A stretch of DNA of 64,000 bases from contig CAIKXA010000010.1 in assembly GCA_903831295.1 (NCBI GenBank), positions 29,345 through 93,344 on the forward strand, written 5' to 3'. A program made the position numbers and the translations under genes. Under the pieces are notes generated by a model. It worked only from the letters and a program-made list of their open reading frames with translations, made no database searches and was not told the DNA's origin. This DNA comes from an uncultured bacterium. Lineage in GTDB: Bacteria > Planctomycetota > Phycisphaerae > Phycisphaerales > SM1A02. Positions 1 to 8,930 of the stretch are shown here, one piece after another; position 1 is the stretch's first letter; every line of letters starts with the position of its first letter.

Positions 1-1092
1 GTTGTGAACGGCAAGCCCATCAGCAAAAATGATTTTGTTGATTTGATACGCAAGGTTGCCAAAGCCACATTGAAGTTGACGGAGCAAGTGACTTTCTTCG
101 AGGTCATGACGGCGATTGGCTTGAAGTATTTCGCCAACGAAGCCGTGGACATCGCGGTGATTGAAGTGGGCCTAGGTGGCCGTCTTGACAGCACCAACGT
201 GATCACTCCGGAGGTGTGTGTGATCACCACGATCGACTTTGATCACTGCAAGTTGCTGGGCAACACATTGCCGCAAATTGCCCGTGAAAAAGCCGGTATT
301 TTTAAGAAGGGCGTCACCGCCTTGGTGTTTGATCCACCAGCCGATGTGGACAAAGTATTCCGCGATGTCGCCAGCAAAGTTGGAGCGGATCTGCGCGTGG
401 TCAACAAGGACATTGAGTTCTCCAGCCGCTTCTGCTCAGATCCGGATCTCGGCCCGCACGCGCGCGTGTGCTTGTACACCAAGACCAGTCGATTGGAACA
501 TTTGCCAGTGCCGCTTCCAGGCGAGCACCAGAGTTCCAATTGCGGTCTAGCGCTTTCCGCCGTGGACATTTTAAAGAGCCGAGGATTTGATTGCCCGGAA
601 AATAAAGTCACGCGTGGACTTGGCAATGTCAAAGTGCCTGGCCGCATGGAAGTGATCAGCGAGCGTCCGCGCATTCTTGTGGACGGCGCGCACAATCCCG
701 CGAGCGTGCAAAGTTTGATGAAGTGCGTTGGCGCGCATGTTCCTTACGACAGCATGGTCTGCATCTTTGGTTGCTGCGCTGACAAGGATGTGCCATCGAT
801 GCTTGACAAGGTGAATCTTGGCGCGGACAAAGTGATCTTCACGCGCGCAACCACCACGCCACGAGCGGCGTCACCGGAAGATTTGCAAAAAATGTTCGCG
901 GAGCGCAGCGGCAAAATGAGCCAGGTGGCTAAAAATCTGCCTGAAGCCCTAGAAATTGCCACGCGCGCCGTGAGCCGCGAGGATTTGATCGTGGTCACGG
1001 GTTCCTTCTACTTGGTGGGCGAGGCGATTAAGCACGTTCAGCAAGATGTGAACCACACACCGCCAACTCCCGCGCGCGCGTTGAAGGACTGA
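1..1092 (+). CDS. folC: Folylpolyglutamate / dihydrofolate synthase, 5' truncated by window
   Basis: This Mur-ligase-like enzyme adds glutamate to dihydropteroate or folates, using ATP, in the cytoplasm. The frame is open to base 1 and the N-terminal P-loop (GTNGKGS type) is absent. About 60-70 residues therefore lie upstream of the window, and the GTG at position 4 is not the true start. Visible are the central-domain signature IEVGLGGRLDSTN, the TTIDFDHCKLLG segment, REKAGIFKKGV, and the C-terminal-domain motif LVDGAHNPAS. About 363 residues are visible. The family is usually near 430, which fits. leuS follows after 127 bp on the same strand. The family call is firm; mono- versus bifunctional activity cannot be told. 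Confidence 0.93.
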   Translation, partial: VVNGKPISKNDFVDLIRKVAKATLKLTEQVTFFEVMTAIGLKYFANEAVDIAVIEVGLGGRLDSTNVITPEVCVITTIDFDHCKLLGNTLPQIAREKAGIFKKGVTALVFDPPADVDKVFRDVASKVGADLRVVNKDIEFSSRFCSDPDLGPHARVCLYTKTSRLEHLPVPLPGEHQSSNCGLALSAVDILKSRGFDCPENKVTRGLGNVKVPGRMEVISERPRILVDGAHNPASVQSLMKCVGAHVPYDSMVCIFGCCADKDVPSMLDKVNLGADKVIFTRATTTPRAASPEDLQKMFAERSGKMSQVAKNLPEALEIATRAVSREDLIVVTGSFYLVGEAIKHVQQDVNHTPPTPARALKD

Positions 1093-1219
1093 CGTATTTC
1101 AATGTGAACATGCTTGACTGGCTTTGGCATGTTCGCGCGCCGATCAGCAAGCGCCACGCAATGATTTGCGCATATGGATCCGAGCCGTGAACCGCAAGAC
1201 TTTGTAGGCTTCGCCATTC

Positions 1220-4081
1220 ATGACCGAGTTGGAAACCCCATTTCGATATGACGCCGCCTTCGCCGATGGAATTGAGCGCAAGTGGCAAGCATGGTGGCAG
1301 GAGAGCGGCTCGTTCATCACGCGCAATCCAGGCGACGCCGGCTTTGACGCGTCCAAGCCAAAATTTTATGTGCTCGACATGTTTCCCTATCCGTCGGGCG
1401 CGGGCCTGCACGTCGGGCATCCAGTTGGATACATCGGCACCGACATTGCCGCGCGCGCCAAGCGCATGCAAGGCTTCAATGTTCTTCACCCCATGGGTTG
1501 GGACGCGTTTGGTTTGCCAGCGGAGCAGTACGCGGTGCAGACCGGTGTGCATCCGCGCTTAACAACAAGCAGCGCCATTGAAACATTTCGCAAGCAGTTG
1601 AAGCGCTTTGGTTTTTCATACGACTGGAGCCGTGAGTTTGCCACGATTGACCCCGAATATGTGCGCTTTACCCAATGGATTTGGCTGCAATGTTGGAACG
1701 CGTGGTATGACGAGTCGGCGCAGAAGGCGCGGCCAATTTCTCAGTTGATGCAGCAGTTCGAGTCCGGCGCGCGCCGTGTTGAATTGCCCAACAACATCAG
1801 CAAGTTGTGGAGTGAGTGCGACGCGAGCGAGCAACGACAGGCGATTGACAACATGCGCCTCACGTATTTGGGCGAGCAACTTGTGAACTGGTGTCCCAAG
1901 CTTGGCACCGTGCTTGCCAACGAAGAAGTGATCGATGGCAAGAGCGAGCGCGGCGGATTTCCCGTGATGCGACAGCCACTGAAGCAATGGATGTTTCGCA
2001 TCACCAAATATGCGCAGCGGTTGCTGAATGATTTGCAGTTGGTTGATTGGCCAGAGAGCACGCGCACGCAGCAAGCGGAATGGATTGGCCGCAGTGAGGG
2101 CGCGGAGATTTATTTCTCGGTGCATGTGGGCAATGATGTCGCCGCCATCGCGCCAGAAAAATTGGGCGTGTTCACCACACGGCCCGACACGTTGTTTGGC
2201 GCGACATACATGGTCGTCGCGCCAGAACATGCGTTGGTGAAATTCGCCCTTGCGCACGCCAACTCCGCCGCGCAAAAAGAACTCAGCGACTATGTGGCGG
2301 CCTCGCGGCGCCGATCTGATATTGACCGTCAATCGCAAAGCAAGACAAAAACAGGGGTATTCACAGGGCTATTTGCAGCGAATCCAGCCACGGGCGCCAG
2401 CATTCCAATTTGGACCGCGGACTATGTGCTTCTGAATTACGGAACGGGCGCCATAATGGCGGTGCCCGCGCATGATCCGCGCGACCACGAATTCGCCCAA
2501 GCATTCAATCTTCCAATTCGCGTTGTGGTGTTGCCGCCACATGACGCCGGCGAAAATAAAATCGGGTCGCATGCCGGCGCTGCTGAAACTGAAGCCACGT
2601 ACGTTCAAGATGGCATCGCCACCGCGAGCAGCAACGCCGAAGTTTCGCTTGATGGGTTGACCACGGCCGCGGCAAAGGAAAAAATAATCGCGTGGCTGGA
2701 GCAGCGCGGCATTGGAAAGAAGCGCGTCAATTATCGTTTGCGTGATTGGCTCTTCAGTCGCCAGCGTTATTGGGGCGAGCCATTTCCAGTTGTGTTTGCG
2801 CCCGACGGATTGCCGTACGCCATTTCAGAAAGCGCGTTGCCGGTTCGTTTGCCCGAACTTGAAGATTTCAAACCCACTGAAAGCGACACGCCGCGGCCAT
2901 TGCTTGGCAAGGCCGTTGAGTGGATCAACACCACCGCCGGTGCCGCTGGCGTAAGCGCCGACGACTTGCCGCCACAAACGCCCGTGAAGCGCGAGGCCAA
3001 TACCATGCCAAATTGGGCTGGTTCCTGCTGGTATTACCTGCGATTCTGCGATCCAAAAAATACCGCGCGCTTTGTCAGCACAGAGGCGCAAAAATATTGG
3101 ATGGGCGATCGCGGCGTGGACCTGTATGTGGGCGGCTCTGAGCATGCCGTGCTGCATTTGTTGTACGCGCGTTTCTGGCACAAGGTGCTTTTTGATTTGG
3201 GTCACGTCACCACGCCAGAGCCATTCGCGAAACTTTTTCACCAAGGCATGATCACTAGTTTCGCGTATCAGCGCGCCGATGGTTCACTTGCGCCCGCGGA
3301 CACCGTCCAAGAAATCAGCGACGGTGTGTTCACGGAAAAATCCACCGGGCAATCCGTGAAGCAAGTGATCGCCAAGATGAGCAAGAGCTTGAAGAACGTG
3401 GTGAATCCAGACGATGTGATCGCCAACTTTGGCGCCGACACATTTCGCCTTTATGAAATGTCCATGGGTCCGCTTGAGGCGTCCAAGCCATGGAATACCC
3501 GCGACATTGCAGGCAGTTTCCGATTTCTGCAGCGCGCATGGCGTCTTGCGGTGGATGAGCGCACCGGCGAGTTGCTGTTGGCCGCAAAGTGCGACACCGA
3601 GCTTGAAAAACTTCTGCACCGCGCCAGCAAAAAAGTGGGTGAGAACATTGAGCGATTGGCATTCAATACCGCTATCGCCACACTGATTGAAGTGGTCAAC
3701 GCCGCCACGCGAAGCACAACGTTGGCCAGTGCGGCCGACGGCGGCTTGACGCGCGATCAACTGATCCGCTTTGTAAAATTGCTGGCGCCTTTCGCGCCGC
3801 ACTTCGCCGAGGAAATTTGGCACAAGCTTGGTTGCCCCGAGGCGCTTTCCACCGCGAGTTGGCCAACCGTCGACGCAACGCTGTTAATCGACGATGAAAT
3901 TGAACTCGCCGTTCAACTGTGCGGAAAAGTGAAGACGCGCTTGCTCGTTCCATCCACCGCGGATGCCAACGCAATAGAAAAGATGGCTTTGGCCGATCCA
4001 AAAGTGATTGAAATGCTCGCGGGTAAAACCCCCAAGAAAATTATCGTGGTTCCAGGTCGGCTTGTGAATATTGTGGCGTGA
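1220..4081 (+). CDS. leuS: Leucyl-tRNA synthetase
   Basis: This class I aminoacyl-tRNA synthetase charges tRNA-Leu. The HIGH-type signature is HVGH at about residues 64-67, after YPSGAGL. The KMSKS loop is intact at about residues 719-723. Between them lies the CP1 editing domain with TTRPDTLFGATYM and the GTGAIMAVPAHDPRDHEFA motif, whose aspartate is needed for editing. The zinc/catalytic core segment YWGEPFP and the anticodon-binding domain near APHFAEEIW are present. At 953 residues it is longer than the usual 860-880; extra sequence sits near residues 170-215 and 430-470. The ATG at 1220 lacks a clear Shine-Dalgarno sequence but is the first in frame before conserved sequence. Confidence 0.97.
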   Translation: MTELETPFRYDAAFADGIERKWQAWWQESGSFITRNPGDAGFDASKPKFYVLDMFPYPSGAGLHVGHPVGYIGTDIAARAKRMQGFNVLHPMGWDAFGLPAEQYAVQTGVHPRLTTSSAIETFRKQLKRFGFSYDWSREFATIDPEYVRFTQWIWLQCWNAWYDESAQKARPISQLMQQFESGARRVELPNNISKLWSECDASEQRQAIDNMRLTYLGEQLVNWCPKLGTVLANEEVIDGKSERGGFPVMRQPLKQWMFRITKYAQRLLNDLQLVDWPESTRTQQAEWIGRSEGAEIYFSVHVGNDVAAIAPEKLGVFTTRPDTLFGATYMVVAPEHALVKFALAHANSAAQKELSDYVAASRRRSDIDRQSQSKTKTGVFTGLFAANPATGASIPIWTADYVLLNYGTGAIMAVPAHDPRDHEFAQAFNLPIRVVVLPPHDAGENKIGSHAGAAETEATYVQDGIATASSNAEVSLDGLTTAAAKEKIIAWLEQRGIGKKRVNYRLRDWLFSRQRYWGEPFPVVFAPDGLPYAISESALPVRLPELEDFKPTESDTPRPLLGKAVEWINTTAGAAGVSADDLPPQTPVKREANTMPNWAGSCWYYLRFCDPKNTARFVSTEAQKYWMGDRGVDLYVGGSEHAVLHLLYARFWHKVLFDLGHVTTPEPFAKLFHQGMITSFAYQRADGSLAPADTVQEISDGVFTEKSTGQSVKQVIAKMSKSLKNVVNPDDVIANFGADTFRLYEMSMGPLEASKPWNTRDIAGSFRFLQRAWRLAVDERTGELLLAAKCDTELEKLLHRASKKVGENIERLAFNTAIATLIEVVNAATRSTTLASAADGGLTRDQLIRFVKLLAPFAPHFAEEIWHKLGCPEALSTASWPTVDATLLIDDEIELAVQLCGKVKTRLLVPSTADANAIEKMALADPKVIEMLAGKTPKKIIVVPGRLVNIVA

Positions 4082-4268
4082 ACCGAGGCGGCGTGGCGCG
4101 CGCGGATCTTGAACAAAAACGAATCGCCTTGCGCCATTGGCTGCAACACTGCCCGAAAGCACAGGCCACAACGCAAGTATTCTTGCCACCGATTGGCGCA
4201 ATGAAAGTGGTTAACATTGTCATCCCAAGTCTGGGTCCTCACACTCGCAATCTCACGGAGCAACACCA

Positions 4269-6182
4269 ATGATCATCGCAACAATTTTTGCCAGCGTTCT
4301 TGTTTTACAAGCGCAATCCACCGCGCCAATTGCGCCCGCCGCGAAAAATATTCCGCCCATTGCCGCAACTCAAAGCGCCAACATTGGACCAACAGTTGAT
4401 GTGCCCGCTGATTTAGCGGCGCTTGTGCCTACCGACGCCGTTGCTGTGATTTTTATCCCCAACGCCGCCGCAGCCGAGACGCTGTCCACGCAACTTGACT
4501 CCATTGGCGGGCCAATTCGAGGCATGATCCCGTCATCCAAAGCCATTCAGACATTGCTCAAGACAAATATAAAAACCACGCTAGAAATTCCATTGGATCA
4601 GCCCGTGCTTTTCTGGGTTGTGATGCCCGTGTTCGATGAGAATGATCCAAACCAAGACGCGATGGGTGGTCCGGACATTCGCTCGTTCGTGGCGATGAAA
4701 ATTCCTGGCGCAACAAATGAAAATGTGAGATCCAAAACCAAGCGCACCAGTTTGGCGCTGCTACCCAACGACATGGTTGTGGTGGGCGCGCAAAAAACTC
4801 CATATGAAGCTCCAGCGGCTGGCGCGGCTACGTGCGCGCTGTTGAAGCAACTTCCAGCCGGCGCGGTGAGCGGGCGACTTGATCTTGCAACAATCATGCG
4901 CGAGCAAGGGGACAACTTGCGCATGGGTGCGAGTTTTATTGGCATGGCTTTTTCACAAGGCCAGGTGAACGAACCGGGGGCCACCGCGGAACAGAAGGAA
5001 AACGCCCAGATCAAACTGCAAATGGGCAACGCCATGGGCGATCAAGCCACGCAGTTGATCGATTTGTTCGCGGAGCTTAAAGGCGCTTCTTTTTCCCTAG
5101 GAACCAACGGAGATCAACTGAATGTTTGGACCGATTGGACTCGCGACGCCGCATGGCCAGCGGGAATGACGCAGCAAGAGTGTGCCGCCGACTTGGCTTT
5201 GCTTCCAGCCGGCATGCCAATGTACGCGGGCGTTTCCAAAAGCACTTTAGGAATTGCCATGAACAAGCAAGTTACGTTCGACGACGCCATGATGACCATC
5301 GGGAGTACGCCCGAGCAGAAGCAAGCCTGGACTGATTCAATGGAGAAGACGCGCGTCATGTTCAGCATGATCACCGGCGGCGCCGCGATTGGGTTTGGCG
5401 ACATGCAAGGCAAGCCCGGCTACACAGTTGGATTTCGCGTAAGCGACGCCGCCGCATTTCAAGCAGCTTGGCAATCCATAATGGAAACATTCGCAAAGAC
5501 CGGTTTGTACAGCGACATCAAATGCGTAAGCGCGGTGGATTCAATCACCACCACGTTGACTCCCAACGCCAAACGCATGAAGCGACTTGCTAGCGCGTTT
5601 GGACAGGATTTAACGCAAGAGCAAATTGACGCCATTGATAAAGCCGCCCAACCCATGACCACGGTCATGAACTTCAAGGGCAACAATGTCACCATGGTCT
5701 TGACTCCCGACATGGGTACAGAGGCGCTTAAGTACACGGTTGCGCCAACCAACGACATTCGCGGTCAAATCAATACAAATTCATGGGGAAATACAGATTG
5801 GTTTGCCACGCTGGATTTGCGCGTGATCGCCGGTCTTATGGCCTCTACAGAAACCAAGGGCTTCACATTGCCCGAAGGTCCAGCGAGCATGTTGTCCATT
5901 CGCCAAGGTGTGCAAGGCGGCACGCAGCGCATTTCCATTTCAACCGATTTGAAAAGTTTGGGAACATTAATGGAGCAATATGAAAAAGAATCCATGCGTG
6001 TGCGCATGGAGGCGCGCAAGAAAATCAGCGATGCAAAATCCGCCGCGAACAAAGGTGATGCCAAGGATGGCGAGGCCAAACCAGGTGATGCTGGCAAAGA
6101 TGGCGATGACGACGAAGATGACGACAATGACGATGAGGGCAAGGACGCCGCGCCGGATCAGTCGATGCCAGGCGCGCCGTAA
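4269..6182 (+). CDS. Secreted protein of unknown function with acidic tail
   Basis: I do not recognise this family. The 637-residue product starts with a short hydrophobic leader (MIIATIFASVLVLQAQS) that looks like a signal peptide. An Ala/Pro-rich linker and a long globular part beginning near DVPADLAALVPTDAVAVIFI follow. That stretch resembles periplasmic proteins that begin with a statement of the type 'levels of X as a value', but I cannot name a domain. The last 60 residues are highly charged: Lys/Ala-rich, then a run of Asp/Glu that could bind cations. A strong terminator follows at 6206-6245. leuS ends 187 bp upstream. Location outside the cytoplasm is inferred from the leader only. 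Confidence 0.75.
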   Translation: MIIATIFASVLVLQAQSTAPIAPAAKNIPPIAATQSANIGPTVDVPADLAALVPTDAVAVIFIPNAAAAETLSTQLDSIGGPIRGMIPSSKAIQTLLKTNIKTTLEIPLDQPVLFWVVMPVFDENDPNQDAMGGPDIRSFVAMKIPGATNENVRSKTKRTSLALLPNDMVVVGAQKTPYEAPAAGAATCALLKQLPAGAVSGRLDLATIMREQGDNLRMGASFIGMAFSQGQVNEPGATAEQKENAQIKLQMGNAMGDQATQLIDLFAELKGASFSLGTNGDQLNVWTDWTRDAAWPAGMTQQECAADLALLPAGMPMYAGVSKSTLGIAMNKQVTFDDAMMTIGSTPEQKQAWTDSMEKTRVMFSMITGGAAIGFGDMQGKPGYTVGFRVSDAAAFQAAWQSIMETFAKTGLYSDIKCVSAVDSITTTLTPNAKRMKRLASAFGQDLTQEQIDAIDKAAQPMTTVMNFKGNNVTMVLTPDMGTEALKYTVAPTNDIRGQINTNSWGNTDWFATLDLRVIAGLMASTETKGFTLPEGPASMLSIRQGVQGGTQRISISTDLKSLGTLMEQYEKESMRVRMEARKKISDAKSAANKGDAKDGEAKPGDAGKDGDDDEDDDNDDEGKDAAPDQSMPGAP

Positions 6183-6205
6183 AAATTCAAACGCCCTAAA
6201 ACGCA

Positions 6206-6245
6206 GCAAGCCTCGCACGAGGACGAGGCTTGCCAATCATTTTTT
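6206..6245 (+). terminator. Intrinsic terminator
   Basis: A perfect 10-bp inverted repeat (GCAAGCCTCG at 6206-6215, CGAGGCTTGC at 6224-6233) with an 8-nt loop is followed after a short spacer by six T residues at 6240-6245. It sits 24 bp after the stop of the secreted protein gene, so it probably ends that transcript. Confidence 0.8.
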
Positions 6246-6371
6246 CGTTCGGTGAAAGGGTTAACGAACGCTCCGTCTCGGTCCCATTCTTACGCGCACT
6301 GGAACTGGCATTGGCTTGGAGCCCAGCACAATTCGGACGAGGCGCGTCAGCAGGGATCGGACGGAATCAAA

Positions 6372-6440
6372 TGACATACTTCATATCTATTCCAAGTAGC
6401 GCGCAATGCAAGTGACATATCTGAATTCGTTCCAAATAAG
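6372..6440. repeat. Two-copy imperfect direct repeat upstream of 6499 gene
   Basis: TGACATA occurs at 6372 and 6413. In both copies a TTCCAA hexamer follows, 11 bp after the heptamer in one copy and 10 bp in the other. The copies start 41 bp apart, close to four helical turns, so a protein bound to both would sit on the same DNA face. This suggests a regulatory site but is not proof. Confidence 0.35.
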
Positions 6441-6498
6441 ATCAACAACTTTGCCGCAAGATCCCATAAGATGCGCGGCCCACTCTAAGAGAGCTTGA

Positions 6499-7872
6499 AT
6501 GGATGTAGAACCAGACGATTTAGAGCCCAACGAGCCCGACAACGACGCCCCAAATGGGTCGCCATGGACGCTTGAAGAAGCATTTCCATCGAGTTGGGTG
6601 GTTTTTTGGCCGCATCAAGAGGCGCCCACGCGCGAGGAGATTGGCAGCGCCTTCGCGGCGTGGCTTGGGCGCGATATTGACGCGCAGTCGCCTGAAAACG
6701 AAGAGGACAGCGTGTTGTGGGTCATGGCTTTCACCATGGATGGAATTGATGCGCCGGCGGTGGTGTGGGCGGAGTCTGCGATTCCAATTCAAGACGATGA
6801 AGGTCTGCAAGCGATCCGTGATTGCAAGTGGGTTGTGCGCATGCAAGTGATCTTGCCTCAGAGTGAGCCGCATGAGGCGTACTTTCGCGTGGTGTCGTTG
6901 CTGGCCGGCGCGCTCGGTGATGTCGCTGGAATTTTGGACGCGGTCACTGGTCAATTCTTGCCGCGTGAAACTTTGGAGAACGGATTTCTTTTGCCCGAAG
7001 CCAAGCCGCACGAGCGTTGGTTGTGGCGCGTTGGTGGAGTTGGCGTGGCCGGCGAAGAGGCCAATGAAGAACGTCCCACTCTTTTATTCACCACAGGTTT
7101 GTGGCGCTGCGGCAGGCCTGAACTTGAGTTGATGGAAATTCCCGCCAAACATGTGCGCGCCGGTTTAATTTTAATCGACGCCATGGCTGGTCTTTTGTTG
7201 GAAGGCGACATGCCAGAGGTCGGTGAAAAAGTTGAAGTTGGTCCCGGGCTTGAAGTGTGTTTGCAACCGTGGCAAGAAGTTGCGGCCACCGTGCTTGATG
7301 GCGCGCCTGGCTCCAACACATTCCGCGCCGCCGCACGAAGCGAGGAGGGTTTTTCCCCGTTGCTTGGAGTGCGCGCGGTGGTGTGTCATCCAGAACCCGT
7401 TGGTGAATTTAAAAAAGTTTGGACGTGGCCCACGCAAGTCATCGCCGCGCTGGAAACTGGGCACGCCGCGTTGTTCGCAACCGAGCACGCTATTGACGCA
7501 ACAGCATCCCGCGCGCGCCGCCACTTCGATGTTTTCGCGACAGCCTTCGCAAGTTTGCGCCGCAGTGGAGACGCCGCGCATCAGGCTTTGGTTCAAAGCG
7601 CATTCCAAGTGCAGGCTCCGCTTGAAGGCGGCATGGATCCAGATCGCGTGGAACAGGCGTGGTTTATTGTGCGCAAGTTTGATGGCGATTCGCTCGACAC
7701 AGTGTTGCTTGATCAGCCGCATAGCCGCGCGGATTTAAGCGGGGGATCAAGCGTGCGCGTTCCCGTGGCCAACATCACGGACTGGCGTGTTGAGCTTCCC
7801 GAAGGTGATTTAAGTTCTGAATTGTGGACGGAATTATTGCCGGCGGTGGATCGCTTGCGCGGCATTTCATAA
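6499..7872 (+). CDS. Uncharacterised protein with C-terminal DUF2314-like segment
   Basis: This 457-residue protein has no signal peptide or membrane segment, so a cytoplasmic location is likely. The first 40 residues are acidic and low complexity. The last 60 residues (EQAWFIVRKFDGDSL, then DQPHSR, then GSSVRVPVANITDWRVELPEG) have the look of a DUF2314 domain: a Trp-containing strand, a Gly/Pro turn and a final 'I-x-D-W' strand. DUF2314 proteins have no assigned biochemical role. The middle part contains several Trp-rich strands and may be a DUF4026-like region, but I am unsure. A PilZ-like gene follows after 95 bp on the same strand. Confidence 0.6.
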   Translation: MDVEPDDLEPNEPDNDAPNGSPWTLEEAFPSSWVVFWPHQEAPTREEIGSAFAAWLGRDIDAQSPENEEDSVLWVMAFTMDGIDAPAVVWAESAIPIQDDEGLQAIRDCKWVVRMQVILPQSEPHEAYFRVVSLLAGALGDVAGILDAVTGQFLPRETLENGFLLPEAKPHERWLWRVGGVGVAGEEANEERPTLLFTTGLWRCGRPELELMEIPAKHVRAGLILIDAMAGLLLEGDMPEVGEKVEVGPGLEVCLQPWQEVAATVLDGAPGSNTFRAAARSEEGFSPLLGVRAVVCHPEPVGEFKKVWTWPTQVIAALETGHAALFATEHAIDATASRARRHFDVFATAFASLRRSGDAAHQALVQSAFQVQAPLEGGMDPDRVEQAWFIVRKFDGDSLDTVLLDQPHSRADLSGGSSVRVPVANITDWRVELPEGDLSSELWTELLPAVDRLRGIS

Positions 7873-7967
7873 GCCAACAGTTTCTCACGGGTGCCACGCA
7901 AATTGCATGGGCAAACTTGGCATCTCTTTTGACTGCGTTGGAAATCCTTCATAGGTACACTACAAAC

Positions 7968-8816
7968 ATGGCCGCATCTAGAAGTCGCAATACCGATTGG
8001 CAAAAAAGTTTGCAACAAGTGCTTGAACGACGTGGCGCTTTGGAGTTGGCGGTTGCCCGCCCCGACGGCGCCCCTGAAGATGGCGTGGACATCATGTGGC
8101 GCAGTCAATTGATTGGTTTGCATGAAGAAATGATTGAAGTGGAATCACCGCAAGCGCTTGGGCGCACGGTGCAATTGAAAGAAGGCGCGAAGTTGGTCGC
8201 GGCGTTTGTGATTGGACAAAATCGATTCGCGTTCCAAACCACCATCTTGCCGGGGCCGGATAAAACTGCGCACACATTGTCGCTTTATTTAGCCAAGCCA
8301 GAATCCATCGAGCGCTGTCAGCGACTGAACGATCGATTTGATTTGCAGGGATTGCAACTGCCGCAAGCCACCATGTGGCCGTTGCTTGACCCACGCAGCG
8401 TGGGTGTGGCCGAGCGCGCAAATGAGTTGGCATTTGATTCACATACCCGTGGAGAAACTGTGGACGCCGGCGCCACTGGTGGCGTCGACGCGCTTATGCC
8501 AACCATGGGACCGTCTATTTCCGGCACGCTTATGAATGTTGGCGGCGGCGGCGTGGGCATTCGCATCTCATCAAGCGAAGCGGGCGCTCTTTCACGCCAT
8601 CGCATTTTCTGGATTCGTATTGCAATGGGTAACGATAATCCAGTGCCGCTGGTGGCTACTGGAAAACTTGTGCATACGCATATTGATTCCATGCACAACA
8701 CATACGCCGGAATTGCATTCGATTTTTCCTTCAATCCAGCGCATCAAAAAACAGTCGCCGCCCAGATCGCTCGCTATGTGGAGCGCGTGCAAGCCAAGCA
8801 GATTTTGCCCCGCTGA
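7968..8816 (+). CDS. PilZ-like (YcgR-type) protein
   Basis: The frame is open from 7824, but the ATG at 7968 (MAASRSRNTDW) is preferred because the upstream part overlaps the previous gene. The 282-residue product seems to have two domains. Residues about 40-90 carry a YcgR-N-like beta segment (RTVQLKEGAKLVAAFVIG...FAFQTTI). Residues about 175-270 look like PilZ: SGTLMNVGGGGVGIRI parallels the 'D-x-S-x-x-G-h' motif, and a late YAGIAFDFSF strand matches the usual 'y-G-h-x-F'. The serine of the canonical motif is replaced by glycine and the arginine motif is not clear, so binding of c-di-GMP is uncertain. No flagellar or pilus genes are adjacent. Confidence 0.5.
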   Translation: MAASRSRNTDWQKSLQQVLERRGALELAVARPDGAPEDGVDIMWRSQLIGLHEEMIEVESPQALGRTVQLKEGAKLVAAFVIGQNRFAFQTTILPGPDKTAHTLSLYLAKPESIERCQRLNDRFDLQGLQLPQATMWPLLDPRSVGVAERANELAFDSHTRGETVDAGATGGVDALMPTMGPSISGTLMNVGGGGVGIRISSSEAGALSRHRIFWIRIAMGNDNPVPLVATGKLVHTHIDSMHNTYAGIAFDFSFNPAHQKTVAAQIARYVERVQAKQILPR

Positions 8817-8930
8817 TTGTGGAGTTGCCACTTGTGGCTCGTGGCAAATGTTTGCCGGCAACAAAAAGCATTTACGCCAACACACGCATCGCAATTGTTG
8901 CTTGCCTATCGGCGTTCATAAGTGAAATTT

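Larger units (their letters stand above)
6183..6498. other. Intergenic region with terminator and a paired direct repeat
   Basis: These 316 bp contain no convincing gene. They hold the terminator at 6206-6245 and two diverged copies of a 28-bp element (6372-6399 and 6413-6440). Each copy starts TGACATA and ends with TTCCAA followed by a TAG/AAG. They lie about 60-130 bp upstream of the next start codon, where operators would be expected. No clear -35/-10 pair was identified. Confidence 0.5.

Noticed and set aside
4078..4272. GTG-started 64-codon frame between leuS and the secreted protein gene
   Set aside because: It fills the gap and overlaps both neighbours by a few bases, but has no ribosome-binding site, domain or codon pattern that supports it. 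It remains possible.
8824..8862. Nested inverted repeats after the PilZ-like gene
   Set aside because: GTTGCC/GGCAAC and TGCCAC/GTGGCA can pair, but no T-run follows on either strand, so it was not called a terminator.
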